A DNA stretch of 57,003 nt from Acinetobacter tjernbergiae DSM 14971 = CIP 107465 (GTDB taxonomy: Bacteria > Pseudomonadota > Gammaproteobacteria > Pseudomonadales > Moraxellaceae), in the NCBI RefSeq assembly GCF_000374425.1, contig NZ_KB894380.1, forward strand, positions 1 to 57,003, written 5' to 3'. This document shows, in pieces, positions 37,839 to 47,217 of the stretch (its first letter is position 1; every line of letters starts with the position of its first letter). The notes below the pieces were generated by a model. It ran no database searches. It saw nothing but the letters and a program-made list of their open reading frames with translations, and was not told the origin of the DNA. Position numbers and translations under genes: made by a program.

Positions 37839-38714
37839 TTAAGCTGTAGTTGCTAAGAATCGTATGATTGATTCTTTCACAATGCTTGGTTGCTCCCAAG
37901 GCGTCCAATGCCCACAATTTTCTAATTCAATCACCTGTGGGTTTGGGATCAATTCTTTGTAGCGTATTGCCATATGCTGTCCTGAATTAGGATCATTTTT
38001 ACCATTAATCAGTAACATCGGAATTGTGCTATTGATCATGGCATTAACCAACCGATCACGATGTTTAAATCGGTCAAAAATGGATTGATTTAAACTGACC
38101 ATACATGTTTTGCCTTGTTTAAAGTTTAATTGCTCATACCATTGTTTCAATTCTTCAGCATTGGGTTGATGGTTTGCATCAAACATTTGTTGCATTGACT
38201 TTGAAAAAATACGGAATGAAATCATTGGAACAATCAAATGACCTAATGATGAAGCCATTAATTTCTGTATCAACCGAGGGCGATAGGCTTCGGCAAACAG
38301 GCTGCCATTCATAAAAATAGTGGATTGGATTGAAAACTTTAAATTGCTTTGCCGTTGTCGATCTAGCAGCTCTTGAATAACACCCACACCTAAATCGTGC
38401 CCAATCAGATGTACATATTCTAAATTTAAATATTCAATCAACGTAATACATTGATCAGCGTGGTCTTGAACAGAATATGGATAGGGTGCAGGTTTATCGG
38501 AAAAGCCTAAACCTAATAAATCAATCGCGACAAGTTGGTATCGCTCTGAAAGTGTATCCCAAATTTTTGACCAATCATAAGAACTGGTAGGATAGCCATG
38601 AATTAGAAAGATGGTTTCAGCTTCGGTTTTGCTTGAATGCCGGTAAAAAATATCAAAATTATGAAAAGAAAAATATTGTCCAGCCTTATGCCAACTTTGT
38701 AGAGTGTGATACAT
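37839..38714 (-). CDS. Alpha/beta hydrolase
   Basis: Soluble alpha/beta-hydrolase fold protein of 291 residues. The oxyanion region is FLIHGYPTSSYDW, the nucleophile candidate is GHDLGVG (aspartate at the elbow, as in haloalkane dehalogenases and epoxide hydrolases, rather than serine), and the C-terminal histidine lies in ENCGHWTPWEQP. An acid in LLINGKNDPNSG is possible. The substrate is not known. It is divergent from a TetR regulator with a palindrome between them, which suggests local control. Confidence 0.85.
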   Translation of the reverse strand: MYHTLQSWHKAGQYFSFHNFDIFYRHSSKTEAETIFLIHGYPTSSYDWSKIWDTLSERYQLVAIDLLGLGFSDKPAPYPYSVQDHADQCITLIEYLNLEYVHLIGHDLGVGVIQELLDRQRQSNLKFSIQSTIFMNGSLFAEAYRPRLIQKLMASSLGHLIVPMISFRIFSKSMQQMFDANHQPNAEELKQWYEQLNFKQGKTCMVSLNQSIFDRFKHRDRLVNAMINSTIPMLLINGKNDPNSGQHMAIRYKELIPNPQVIELENCGHWTPWEQPSIVKESIIRFLATTA

Positions 38715-38736
38715 TTTTAATCTCTTTTTTATTAAA

Positions 38737-38749
38737 CTTACACTGTAAG
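38737..38749. promoter_or_regulatory. Perfect palindrome, possible TetR operator
   Basis: CTTACA-C-TGTAAG, an exact 13-bp inverted repeat, lies between the divergent hydrolase and TetR genes, 23 and 25 bp from the two starts. TetR proteins often bind such sites. Binding is inferred. Confidence 0.5.
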
Positions 38750-38773
38750 GTAAATTACAAGGTAATCAATTTT

Positions 38774-39415
38774 ATGTCAAATACCACTCATCAGAAGGCA
38801 AAAACAAAGGGGAGTTTGTCTAAAGAATTAATCGTGCAAACATCAATGGCAATGATTGAAGAGATTGGAGTGGAAAAATTTAGTTTGCGTAAACTTGCTG
38901 AGAAACTTAATTGTGAGCCGATGAGTATTTATTATCATCTCAAAAATAAAGATCAAATTTTTGATGAAATTGTCGACTTTCTGATTTCATCGATTCAATT
39001 TGAGAGTGAACAATTACCGATTAAACAACAATTGATTTCGATCGCGCAGCAATGGCGGATGTTAGCAAAAACTTATTCCAATTTTTTTCCAGTATTGGCA
39101 GTTCATCAGTTAAATACCCATACAGGTAGCCAGTTTATGAACCAAGTCTTAGCTATTTTTCAGAATGCAGGATTACCAATTCAACAAGGCAGTTATTTTC
39201 TAAGAATTTTGAATTATTATTTAATTGGCGCTGGAATTGATGAGGCAAAAGGTTATCAACTGGGCAGTTCAGCAACGCAACCCATTAAAGCTGAAGAACT
39301 TGTTCATCAATATCCCTTGTTAGCACAAGCTTTACCGTATTGGACAACTGAACATTATGATGAAATTTTCAACTTAGGTTTAGAGATGCTTTTAGTTAGA
39401 ATCCTTCCAAATTGA
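38774..39415 (+). CDS. TetR/AcrR-family regulator
   Basis: Repressor-type regulator of 213 residues from MSNTTHQKAK. The N-terminal helix-turn-helix shows FSLRKLAEKLNCEPMSIYYH, typical of TetR. The C-terminal domain resembles the TetR_C class with tetracycline-repressor-like helices. The longer frame upstream is rejected because it runs through the intergenic palindrome. It probably controls the divergent alpha/beta hydrolase and itself. Confidence 0.88.
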   Translation: MSNTTHQKAKTKGSLSKELIVQTSMAMIEEIGVEKFSLRKLAEKLNCEPMSIYYHLKNKDQIFDEIVDFLISSIQFESEQLPIKQQLISIAQQWRMLAKTYSNFFPVLAVHQLNTHTGSQFMNQVLAIFQNAGLPIQQGSYFLRILNYYLIGAGIDEAKGYQLGSSATQPIKAEELVHQYPLLAQALPYWTTEHYDEIFNLGLEMLLVRILPN

Positions 39416-39438
39416 TAAAATCTAGCAGTAGTTTGATT

Positions 39439-40491
39439 TTATAAAGAAGTATTGAGAGAGTGTTTTAACGTATTTGCGCGATAAGCACCTGGACTGACGC
39501 CTGTCCATTTTTTAAAAGCACGATGAAATGCACTCGGATCATGGAAATGCAAATCATCACTGATATTCTGAATTGAATCATTGCTTTTACTGAGCCGTTC
39601 AATCGCAATATCACAGCGAATATCATTTTTGAGTTGCTGATAACTGACGCCTTCTTGTTTGAGGCGGCGTTGAATCGTTGCCGTTGACATATTCAATTGC
39701 TGTGCAATTTCTTTGAGTTCATCCCACTCTGAGGGTGGCTGTAAAAGCAGTTGACGACGGATTTGCAAGCTTAAAGAATTTTCATTTTTAAAGCGAACGA
39801 TTAGGTTATAAGGCGTTTGTCTGAGAAAGTCATTTAAAGCCTGTTTATCTTTTTTGATTTTGTGTTTGAGGTAATTTGCATCAAATTCAATGAGATTTTG
39901 ATCAGCATTAAATTGAATATCTTCGCAAAAACGAACACGATAATCCTGTATTTCGGCAGGTTGATGACATTTAAAGGTCATTTTCTGAAAAGGAATGCGC
40001 TGGTCACTTAGCCAACACATTAAACTATGGACTAACATCAAATAGGTCGAATAGGTAAACATTCGTTTAGGATGTTCACGGTCATGCAGGACTAAGTATG
40101 CTTTTGAGTCCTGTTGAACCAATTCACCTTGAATGTCATCCAAGACTAAACTCAAAAATTTTAGAATCTCTTGAATGGCTTGTTCCAACGTTTCGGCACT
40201 GAATGCCAACTTTGCCAATAAGCTATAGCTCCCCCGACGCATTGGATGGCGATCCATCCCTAGAAACTCATCATTCATCTGTTCAGCCAGCTCAATCCAC
40301 AATTGCGCACATTGCGTCACTGGAACACGGGCTTTAGTTGAGCTGAGAAGTTCGACTGAAATGCCCGCTTGATTGGCAATATTGACAATATCTAAGCCTC
40401 GACTTGCAGCAACACTCAATGCTTCACGAATCAAAGCATTTGAAATTGTATCTTTAGCGGAATTAAGATCGAGGTCGGTGCTTTTGCTCAT
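39439..40491 (-). CDS. AraC-family regulator with arabinose-binding-like N-domain
   Basis: Regulator of 350 residues from MSKSTDLDLN (an upstream ATG at 40545 adds 18 residues; neither has a good ribosome site). The N-terminal domain resembles AraC_binding_2/OruR-type sensors (GMDRHPMRRGSYSLLAKLAF). The C-terminal HTH_18 has IAQQLNMSTATIQRRLKQEG and DDLHFHDPSAFHRAFKKWTG. It is divergent from the SDR dehydrogenase gene at 40635 and may regulate it. Effector unknown. Confidence 0.88.
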   Translation of the reverse strand: MSKSTDLDLNSAKDTISNALIREALSVAASRGLDIVNIANQAGISVELLSSTKARVPVTQCAQLWIELAEQMNDEFLGMDRHPMRRGSYSLLAKLAFSAETLEQAIQEILKFLSLVLDDIQGELVQQDSKAYLVLHDREHPKRMFTYSTYLMLVHSLMCWLSDQRIPFQKMTFKCHQPAEIQDYRVRFCEDIQFNADQNLIEFDANYLKHKIKKDKQALNDFLRQTPYNLIVRFKNENSLSLQIRRQLLLQPPSEWDELKEIAQQLNMSTATIQRRLKQEGVSYQQLKNDIRCDIAIERLSKSNDSIQNISDDLHFHDPSAFHRAFKKWTGVSPGAYRANTLKHSLNTSL

Positions 40492-40634
40492 ACAGGAATG
40501 AAATATAGGAGAGTAAATAGGTTGAATGCTCAAAAGTCGCATCATTTTTGCTACTTTTAGGAATTGTATCGGAAAAAACTTGGCTTTACTCTCGCTTATA
40601 AAAATTTATATCTTTAATTTACGAGGAAATGTAC

Positions 40635-41405
40635 ATGAAAATTCAAGGAAAACATTTTGTTATTACTGGTGGTGGCTCTGGTTTAGGTGCTGCAACAGCG
40701 GAGGTTCTTATTAAACAAGGTGCGACGGTTAGCTTGGTTGATATGAACATTGAAGCGGGTGAACAACAGGCACAGGCATTAGGTGCGCAAGCTGAATTTG
40801 TAAAATTAGATGTAACTGATGAACAAGCTGCAGAGCAATTCTTTAAAGATGTTGTTGCAAAACATGGTGCAGTATATGGGCTAATCAACTGTGCAGGAAT
40901 TGGACCTTCAGCAAAAGTTGTGGGCAAAGAGGGAGTACATGATTTAGCCATGTTCTCTAAAACCTTACATATCAACGTAACGGGTACATTTAATATGTTA
41001 CGTTTCGCAGCAGATGCAATGAGTAAAAATATTGTTGCTGAAGGTGATGAAGACCGTGGTGTGATTGTAAATACCGCTTCTGTTGCCGCTTTTGATGGGC
41101 AAATCGGGCAAGCGGCTTATTCTGCATCAAAAGGTGCTGTAGTTGCGATGACACTTCCGATTGCACGTGAGTTAGCACGTCATCAAATTCGTGTTTTAAC
41201 CATTGCACCAGGGATTATGGAAACCCCAATGTTGAAAGGCTTGCCGCAAAATGTACAAGATGCCTTAGGGCAAATGGTGCCTTATCCATCACGCTTAGGT
41301 CGCCCAGAAGAATTTGCTCGTTTGGTTGCCCATATTGCTGAAAATTCATATTTAAATGGTGAAGTGATCCGCTTAGATGGCGGTATTCGTATGGCTGCGA
41401 AATAA
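40635..41405 (+). CDS. SDR-family dehydrogenase (3-hydroxyacyl-CoA dehydrogenase type II-like)
   Basis: Short-chain dehydrogenase of 256 residues. The NAD-binding motif is TGGGSGLGAATA, NCAG follows near 87, and the catalytic S...Y-x-x-x-K is NTASVAAFDG then YSASKGA. The sequence around EDRGVIVNTASVAAFDGQIG resembles 3-hydroxy-2-methylbutyryl/3-hydroxyacyl-CoA dehydrogenases (HSD17B10 type). ATG 40635 is preferred over 40629 because GAGGAA is then correctly spaced. Probable role in fatty or branched-chain acid degradation. Confidence 0.88.
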   Translation: MKIQGKHFVITGGGSGLGAATAEVLIKQGATVSLVDMNIEAGEQQAQALGAQAEFVKLDVTDEQAAEQFFKDVVAKHGAVYGLINCAGIGPSAKVVGKEGVHDLAMFSKTLHINVTGTFNMLRFAADAMSKNIVAEGDEDRGVIVNTASVAAFDGQIGQAAYSASKGAVVAMTLPIARELARHQIRVLTIAPGIMETPMLKGLPQNVQDALGQMVPYPSRLGRPEEFARLVAHIAENSYLNGEVIRLDGGIRMAAK

Positions 41406-41436
41406 ATTTATTTAAATCATTTATAGATTAATTTAT

Positions 41437-41470
41437 AAAACAGTTGTGAATGAAAATTTACAACTGTTTT
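41437..41470 (+). terminator. Rho-independent terminator after the SDR gene
   Basis: AAAACAGTTGT pairs with ACAACTGTTTT and is followed by more T residues. Confidence 0.75.
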
Positions 41471-41575
41471 TGTTTTTATATGGTTTATTCATAAAATAAG
41501 TTTGAGTTTCAGTATTGCTGCTGGTTTCTGTGCAATTTTGCCAATCATTCATTCACTCAATAGAGGGTTGTATAG

Positions 41576-42148
41576 ATGAAATATCCAATTTTGATCTGTT
41601 CTGCACTTAGCTTGTTTTTAAATGGTTGTGTTGGAAATATGAATCCAACAGGCGGCAACTCAAATCCTAATTATCCATACTATACGACCCAACACTTGAT
41701 GACTGTGAAAAAAATAGTTGTGCCCGCAGGAACAACTTTAACTTACGAAAAATATTGGGGTAAAGAAGGTAAGCAGGAGCATTTGTTAACAGAAGATAAG
41801 TTAACTGAAATTCAACTACCAAAAGGTCAAACCCTAGATTGGGGTGGCGTACCCGTGACCATGATTGCTAAATTCTTTAATTCAAAAATGAAGGGTTTTT
41901 CTGTTTATGCTAGTTTTGATCAATTAGCAGAACATAAAAAAACGCGATTTTCTAGACAGTGGCAAAGTTGTGATGACGATTTGGGTATTACTGTAAAAGA
42001 TACGACGGACTGGTCATTTAACAAAGCCAATATTGCGGATGTCGAAAGTTGTAGTGTGCTCTATCAACGTTATTTTAAAGATAATCCCCAACAACAGAAA
42101 TTCTTAGATAGTTTATATACAGAGTTAATGAAAATTGAATCAAAATAA
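41576..42148 (+). CDS. Hypothetical lipoprotein
   Basis: Predicted lipoprotein of 190 residues with lipobox LFLNGC (Cys about 18). No family recognised. The mature part has a beta-rich stretch (VKKIVVPAGTTLTYEK, LPKGQTLDWGGVPV) and two cysteines, in WQSCDDD and ESCSVLY, that may pair in the periplasm. GAGGGTTG lies before the ATG. It stands alone between a terminator and a convergent flavin reductase gene. Confidence 0.72.
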   Translation: MKYPILICSALSLFLNGCVGNMNPTGGNSNPNYPYYTTQHLMTVKKIVVPAGTTLTYEKYWGKEGKQEHLLTEDKLTEIQLPKGQTLDWGGVPVTMIAKFFNSKMKGFSVYASFDQLAEHKKTRFSRQWQSCDDDLGITVKDTTDWSFNKANIADVESCSVLYQRYFKDNPQQQKFLDSLYTELMKIESK

Positions 42149-42188
42149 GAAACAATATTTATTAAAAATTGCTTCTTAAATTTTAGTT

Positions 42189-42767
42189 TTATAATTTTGC
42201 TTTAACTTCTTCCCCAATCAGATAGAAAGTACCACCTGCAATATAATGAAGACTACGTAATTCTTTGGCTGCATCTTCAAAATACCAATGTCCATCACGG
42301 AAGACTCTTGAATCTGCCCATGCAGCAATAACAGATCCTATAAATAAATCGTGAGTTTGCTGATTATGCGGCTCAGGAATGACTTTACACACAAGCCAAG
42401 CAATACTACCACTTACAAGAGGGACTTTAAGCTCATCTTGATAGAACAATTCAGTTTTACAATCTTCCAATTTATTTGGTTGATCAAACTGACTAATTGT
42501 ACCGAGTTGATGCACCATATCAATTTGCGCATAGCAAGGTACTTGTAAAGCAAAATATCCGCTTTGTTCCACAAGCTGACGTGTTTTAGTACTTTTATCG
42601 AGTACTACAGTGACTTTAGCTGGTGTGAGTTCCAAAGCACATGCCCAAGCAGCAGCCATCACATCCTTATCATTTTCATGCTGTGCTGAGACTAAAACTG
42701 TAGGACCATGATTCAGTAAACGATAGGCTTTAGCAAGTTCAACGGCTATGATTTCTGGGCTGCTCAT
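42189..42767 (-). CDS. Flavin reductase-like domain protein
   Basis: FMN-binding split-barrel protein of 192 residues. The N-terminal half has GPTVLVSAQHENDKDVMAAAW, resembling the VTxxxxGxxNxMxxsw pattern of the flavin reductase / NADH:FMN oxidoreductase group. KVTVVLDKSTKTRQLVEQSG and the IGSVIAAWADSRVF region follow. Probably a partner reductase or a stand-alone flavoprotein; the substrate is unknown. Confidence 0.8.
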   Translation of the reverse strand: MSSPEIIAVELAKAYRLLNHGPTVLVSAQHENDKDVMAAAWACALELTPAKVTVVLDKSTKTRQLVEQSGYFALQVPCYAQIDMVHQLGTISQFDQPNKLEDCKTELFYQDELKVPLVSGSIAWLVCKVIPEPHNQQTHDLFIGSVIAAWADSRVFRDGHWYFEDAAKELRSLHYIAGGTFYLIGEEVKAKL

Positions 42768-42824
42768 GTAATATCCACGATCTTGATTATAGATATTATT
42801 GTTGCATAAACTTTGAGGAAAAGA

Positions 42825-43841
42825 TTAATCAATTTCCCAGCGTTTATATGCCCGATTAAAACTTGAAAGGGATGAATAACCGAGTTTTTTAGCAAGCTCA
42901 TCTTTGGTAATAAAGGGATTGAGCATCAGTTTTTTTGCTTTTTGTTTGCGTACTTCATCATAAAGTATTTGAAAATTGATAGATTTTTCTTGCAACATGC
43001 GTTGTAAAGTTCGCTTAGTTAAATTTAACTTTTCAGCAACTTGTTCGATACCGAGTAAGCCTTCATTTGGATCATCAATCAGATATTTGACCCGATATAA
43101 GATATCTTGTGTTGCCGCAAGATCGTCTAATTCTTTTTGACAAATCAACTTAAATTTCTCTGCAGTTAATGGGTCAGCCATGCTTAAGGGCATATCTAAA
43201 AATTCAGCAGATGCAATTAATCGAGTGAAGGGTTGTTGATAGCGTATTTCTGTAAAAGAGGAAGTTAATACATCACTAAAGCGTGCAAAGTAATTTGGGC
43301 ATTTACATTGTAAATCTAAGACCGGTTTAAAATTTGGAATAAACAATCTGGCAAGATGAACAAAGCCAATTAGAAAAAAGGTACAACTAAATTCATAGGC
43401 TTGAGCATCGATCTGATGATTAAAGTTAAGTAGTGATGGCTCATACGTAATATGATAATAAGCAAGATCATCTTTTATTTCGAAATTTAATTCGACAAAT
43501 GAGCATTGTAAATTCACAAATTGATTAATGGTTGTGATTGCATCAAGTGCATTTTTAGATATCGCGGCAGTTAAACCTAATAAACCATGAGAACTAATCT
43601 TGAGTTGTGTGGCTGCATAGAATCCAATGCCATCTTCTTTTGTTAATTCGATTGTACGTGCAATCACTTTTTTAAAAGAACTTAAGCTGATTTTATAACT
43701 AAGATCTTGTAATTGATCAGTCTCTACACCAGTTCCCCAAAATAATTCTTCGGCGCTAATGTTCCATCGATATACGACATCGCTTAATACATGAACATAA
43801 GAGCTACTAATAAAATGTTGTTGGTGGCGGGGAATACTCAT
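42825..43841 (-). CDS. AraC-family regulator
   Basis: Regulator of 338 residues from ATG 43841 (a TTG at 43853 is an alternative). An N-terminal OruR-type sensor domain includes KISSHGLLGLTAAISKNALDAI, which can be read in two parts. The C-terminal helix-turn-helix reads VAEKLNLTKRTLQRMLQEKS and ELAKKLGYSSLSSFNRAYKRW. It is divergent from the lipase gene, 277 bp away, and could control lipase-foldase expression. That role is inferred. Confidence 0.85.
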   Translation of the reverse strand: MSIPRHQQHFISSSYVHVLSDVVYRWNISAEELFWGTGVETDQLQDLSYKISLSSFKKVIARTIELTKEDGIGFYAATQLKISSHGLLGLTAAISKNALDAITTINQFVNLQCSFVELNFEIKDDLAYYHITYEPSLLNFNHQIDAQAYEFSCTFFLIGFVHLARLFIPNFKPVLDLQCKCPNYFARFSDVLTSSFTEIRYQQPFTRLIASAEFLDMPLSMADPLTAEKFKLICQKELDDLAATQDILYRVKYLIDDPNEGLLGIEQVAEKLNLTKRTLQRMLQEKSINFQILYDEVRKQKAKKLMLNPFITKDELAKKLGYSSLSSFNRAYKRWEID

Positions 43842-44118
43842 AGTTTTAAGCAAATTCCATTTTAAAACTGATCAAACTAAATCAAAAATAATCTAGCTGT
43901 TGTGATTTGAAAATGTACATTCATCGGAATTTTACGAATCAATCAAAATTTTGGCATGTATTGTTATGATTTTGGCATGCTTTGTTTTAGTCTAAAAATT
44001 ATACAATTTCGCAAGGGAGTATAATTCTAAAAGTCTTTTGTATGCTTGGAATGAATCCGCATACAAAATTCAAGGACTCAATCGTTGTAATAAAAATGAA
44101 AAATGCTAGGAGCAAAAT

Positions 44119-45135
44119 GTGAAGAAAAAATATTTAAATGCTATGGTGTTAATGACGGGTATGCTAGCAAGCAGTGGATCTGTTGTACATGCAGGTTTGT
44201 TTGATTTTCTAGCGCCAAAAGCATCATGGCAAAACTGTAACGTAAACAGTTGTACGGTTGGTGGAAGTACTAACGTTACATCTAGTTATGCTAAAACCAA
44301 GTATCCAATTTTACTCGCTCACGGGATGGCAGGTTTCTCTGCTGTAGGTCCATTGCAATATTGGAATGGAATTACAGAGGACCTCGTTGGTAATGGAGCT
44401 AATGTATTTGTCGCACAGCAAGCTTCTTTTAATTCATCAGAAGTACGTGGTGAACAGTTATTACTTCAAACCAAACAGGTGCTTGCGATTACAGGCGCTC
44501 AAAAAGTTAATTTAATCGGTCATAGTCATGGTTCACAATCAGTTCGTTATGTTGCAAGTTTATTGCCAGATAAAATTGCATCGGTGACGGCTGTTGGTGG
44601 CCCAACTAAAGGTTCAGAAGTTGCAGATGTCGTAGATTCAGTTGTTAAATCACCTGTTGGCCCGGCACTTGCACCTATTATCGCGGCGGGAGTAAATGCC
44701 TTTTTCTCATTAGTAGGAATTGGTTCTGGCCATTATTATGATCAGGATGCACTCGCGGGGTTAAACTCGTTAACGACACGTGGTTCTGCTAACTTTAATC
44801 AACGTTTTCCAGCAGCTGTTCCAACGACAGCTTGTGGCTCAGGTGCAGAATTGGTCAATGGTGTCCGTTACTATTCATGGAGTGGAACGAGCCCATTTAC
44901 CAATGCGCTTGATCCATTAGATTATGCATTAACAGCGACATCTTTACTCATTCCTAGTGAAAATGATGGTTTAGTTCCACGTTGCTCGAGTCATCTCGGT
45001 ACAGTTATTCGTGATAATTATGCATTCAATCACTTGGATGAAGTCAATCAAATATTAGGTTTGGTTGGCTTCTTACAAAACCCAGTTACCCCTTATCGTA
45101 CTCAAGCAAATCGTTTGAAAAATCAGGGACTTTAA
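44119..45135 (+). CDS. Secreted triacylglycerol lipase (family I)
   Basis: Extracellular lipase of 338 residues with GTG start (AGGAGC 5 bases before) and a Sec signal ending near SVVHA. The oxyanion region is YPILLAHGMAGF, the nucleophile elbow GHSHGSQ, the acid in IPSENDGLVP, and the histidine in FNHLDEVNQ. These match Pseudomonas-type family I.1/I.2 lipases, where the elbow is usually GHSHGG. Such lipases need a membrane foldase, encoded directly downstream. Export through a type II system is expected from family knowledge. Confidence 0.93.
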   Translation: MKKKYLNAMVLMTGMLASSGSVVHAGLFDFLAPKASWQNCNVNSCTVGGSTNVTSSYAKTKYPILLAHGMAGFSAVGPLQYWNGITEDLVGNGANVFVAQQASFNSSEVRGEQLLLQTKQVLAITGAQKVNLIGHSHGSQSVRYVASLLPDKIASVTAVGGPTKGSEVADVVDSVVKSPVGPALAPIIAAGVNAFFSLVGIGSGHYYDQDALAGLNSLTTRGSANFNQRFPAAVPTTACGSGAELVNGVRYYSWSGTSPFTNALDPLDYALTATSLLIPSENDGLVPRCSSHLGTVIRDNYAFNHLDEVNQILGLVGFLQNPVTPYRTQANRLKNQGL

Positions 45136-45147
45136 TCTATAAATTAA

Positions 45148-45167
45148 GGGAGTAATGAGTTACTCCC
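45148..45167 (+). promoter_or_regulatory. Intercistronic hairpin between lipase and foldase
   Basis: GGGAGTAA pairs perfectly with TTACTCCC around TGAG, 12 bp after the lipase stop and 47 bp before the foldase start. No T tract follows. It may stabilise the lipase message or reduce foldase expression. Confidence 0.5.
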
Positions 45168-45214
45168 AACCAACAGAAAGATTTAAAACGGAATAATAAA
45201 TAGAGCAAGGAATT

Positions 45215-46243
45215 ATGAACACTAAACTTTTGAATAATCGAATCATCTTCTTAGGTTTGATGGCATGTTTACTGCTCTCATTGGTCTTAATCTATTTTAT
45301 ATTTAAACCAGAAGCGCAAAAGCATGAGAATGACCTCAATCAACAAAATCAATTCTCATCTGAGAATAATAAGATTCAGAAAATCGACGATGCAAATCCT
45401 CAAGGAAAAATACCAAATCTTGCGCCGTCTTTACAGGGCACAGAAATAGATTGTCCAATTCAAGTTGATGCAAATGGAAAATTAATCTTAACCGTAGGTA
45501 TTCGCAGTTGTTTTGACTATTTTTTTTCTAGTCTAGGTGAAAAAACAGAAACTGAACTGGTCTCTGATATTCGACAATATCTTAAAGTGACTTTACCTGA
45601 CACTGCTTCAAATTATGCGAGTTATTTGCTAGATCAGTATGTTGCATATACCCATGCCTTAAAAAATTTAAAACCTACCAGTGATTTTAAAACGGGAGAT
45701 GCTGAAGGTTTTCAAAAAGTACTTAATCAAATGTACAAAGTTCAGCAGCAGTTCTTTAATTCAGCAGAAATTAATGCGCTATTCGGAAATGAACGAAACT
45801 TGAATCAATTTAATATTGATCAAATGCGGATTCATGCGAATAAGAGTTTGAATGCTCAACAGAAAGCAACCGAGTTAGCAAGCTTGATTGACCAACTACC
45901 ATCAACGTTGGCTGATGGTGTTCGAGTGTCTATGCAATTTGCTGAATTGCAGCAGCTTACTCAGGAAATTCAAGAAAAAGGAGGCTCAGCACAAGAGATT
46001 CGTAATATGCGTGAGAGTTTGTTGGGTGCCGAGGCGGCAGACCGATTAGAAAAAGTTGATCAAGAAGAAGCGGGATGGCAGAAACAAGTGAATAGCTATT
46101 TATCTGCGCGCGAACAAATCCTTAAAAGTAATGCCAGTGATTCCAGCAAACAGCAATCGATTGAACAACTTCGTAATAGTACATTTTCGACAAAAGAAGA
46201 TTTATTACGGGCGCAGTCGTATGAAATTATACATGACCAGTAA
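45215..46243 (+). CDS. Lipase-specific foldase (lipase chaperone)
   Basis: Membrane-anchored periplasmic steric chaperone (Lif family), 342 residues. One N-terminal membrane segment (about 10-31), a polar Q/N-rich linker, then the folding domain with the Lif signature RSCFDYFFSSLGE near 95 (consensus RxxFDY(F/C)LSALGE). A long helical scaffold of repeats wraps the lipase. AAGGAA lies before the ATG. A diverged copy of its last 43 codons is found at 47214-47359. Confidence 0.93.
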   Translation: MNTKLLNNRIIFLGLMACLLLSLVLIYFIFKPEAQKHENDLNQQNQFSSENNKIQKIDDANPQGKIPNLAPSLQGTEIDCPIQVDANGKLILTVGIRSCFDYFFSSLGEKTETELVSDIRQYLKVTLPDTASNYASYLLDQYVAYTHALKNLKPTSDFKTGDAEGFQKVLNQMYKVQQQFFNSAEINALFGNERNLNQFNIDQMRIHANKSLNAQQKATELASLIDQLPSTLADGVRVSMQFAELQQLTQEIQEKGGSAQEIRNMRESLLGAEAADRLEKVDQEEAGWQKQVNSYLSAREQILKSNASDSSKQQSIEQLRNSTFSTKEDLLRAQSYEIIHDQ

Positions 46244-46393
46244 AATGGTCACTCAATCGATATTGAGGAATGTTAGTTCAGTGACATATAAAATAGTTAA
46301 TGCTTGTTTTGAGTCACTGACTTAAGTTGATGAATACTCTAATTTCTAAACGTTTAATGGATTAAATCAGTTAACAATAAAATAAGGTTGGAA

Positions 46394-47176
46394 ATGATGT
46401 GGAATAGGTTGGATGTCGGGTCTGGACGACCATTGGTATTGCTACATGGTATTGGAATGTCACATAAAGCATGGAATCCTATTGTTCCTATACTGAGTCA
46501 ATCGCGTCGAGTGATTGCCTTTGATGTTGCAGGGTTTGGAGATAGTCCAAAATTTGATTCAAATAAAGAGCCTACTATTCAAAATCTAGTTGAAGCATTG
46601 GCAGAACAACTTCGGGAAATGGGTATCCATGAACCTGTAGATATTGTTGGAAATTCAATGGGTGGGTGGATGGCTCTAGAAGCAGCCCGTACAGGTCTAG
46701 CGAGTTCTGTCGTTGCAATTTCTCCAGCGGGATTATGGCATGAGTCTCCAGCACATGTAAAAACGATTTTCTTTAGTATGAGACATGCAATAAAGCGTAT
46801 GCCAACGTTCTCTAGACGATTAATGAAATTTGCTGTGTGTCGGGAATTACTGTTAGCTATTCCAATTGGTGTTGGTGGTCGAAACATTCCTGAATTAGAT
46901 GCTGTAAGTTCTCTGAATGATTTTAATAACGCATCTGATTTCGAACGAACATTTTCAAATGCAGGTCGGTTCATTGATGGGCAGAATATAAAAATTCCGT
47001 TGACGATCGCTTTTGGTACAAAGGATTGGTTATTAACTCGGAACAATTGCCAAATGAAAAATGAGTTACCAACGAAACTGAAATGGGTGGAGCCGAGAGG
47101 TTGGGGGCATGTACCGATGTGGAAAGATCCACATGGTGTGGCAAATTTAATTCTTGAGAATATCTCAGCAGAATGA
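46394..47176 (+). CDS. Alpha/beta hydrolase
   Basis: Soluble hydrolase of 260 residues. The oxyanion region is VLLHGIGMSHKAWNP, the nucleophile elbow GNSMGGWMA near 94, the acid in AFGTKDW and the histidine in GWGHVPMW. ATG 46394 is chosen because AAGG lies 6 bases upstream; a TTG two codons earlier is possible. It is flanked on the left by the intact foldase gene and on the right by a lone CRISPR repeat and a foldase relic, so its position may come from a rearrangement. Confidence 0.87.
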   Translation: MMWNRLDVGSGRPLVLLHGIGMSHKAWNPIVPILSQSRRVIAFDVAGFGDSPKFDSNKEPTIQNLVEALAEQLREMGIHEPVDIVGNSMGGWMALEAARTGLASSVVAISPAGLWHESPAHVKTIFFSMRHAIKRMPTFSRRLMKFAVCRELLLAIPIGVGGRNIPELDAVSSLNDFNNASDFERTFSNAGRFIDGQNIKIPLTIAFGTKDWLLTRNNCQMKNELPTKLKWVEPRGWGHVPMWKDPHGVANLILENISAE

Positions 47177-47189
47177 TGTGATTGTGACT

Positions 47190-47217
47190 AACTTAGGCTG
47201 CCTATACGGCAGTGAAC
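47190..47217 (-). repeat. Lone degenerate CRISPR repeat outside the array
   Basis: GCTGCCTATACGGCAGTGAAC at 47197-47217 is identical to 21 bases of the array repeat. The remaining 7 bases (TAACTTA) are degraded. It lies 0.5 kb beyond the array and is fused directly, without a spacer, to a foldase gene fragment. Confidence 0.85.

Noticed and set aside
46131..46325. Plus-strand ORF overlapping the foldase 3' end
   Set aside because: It lies in another frame of a clear foldase gene. The similar ORF at 47154-47336 only reflects the foldase relic.
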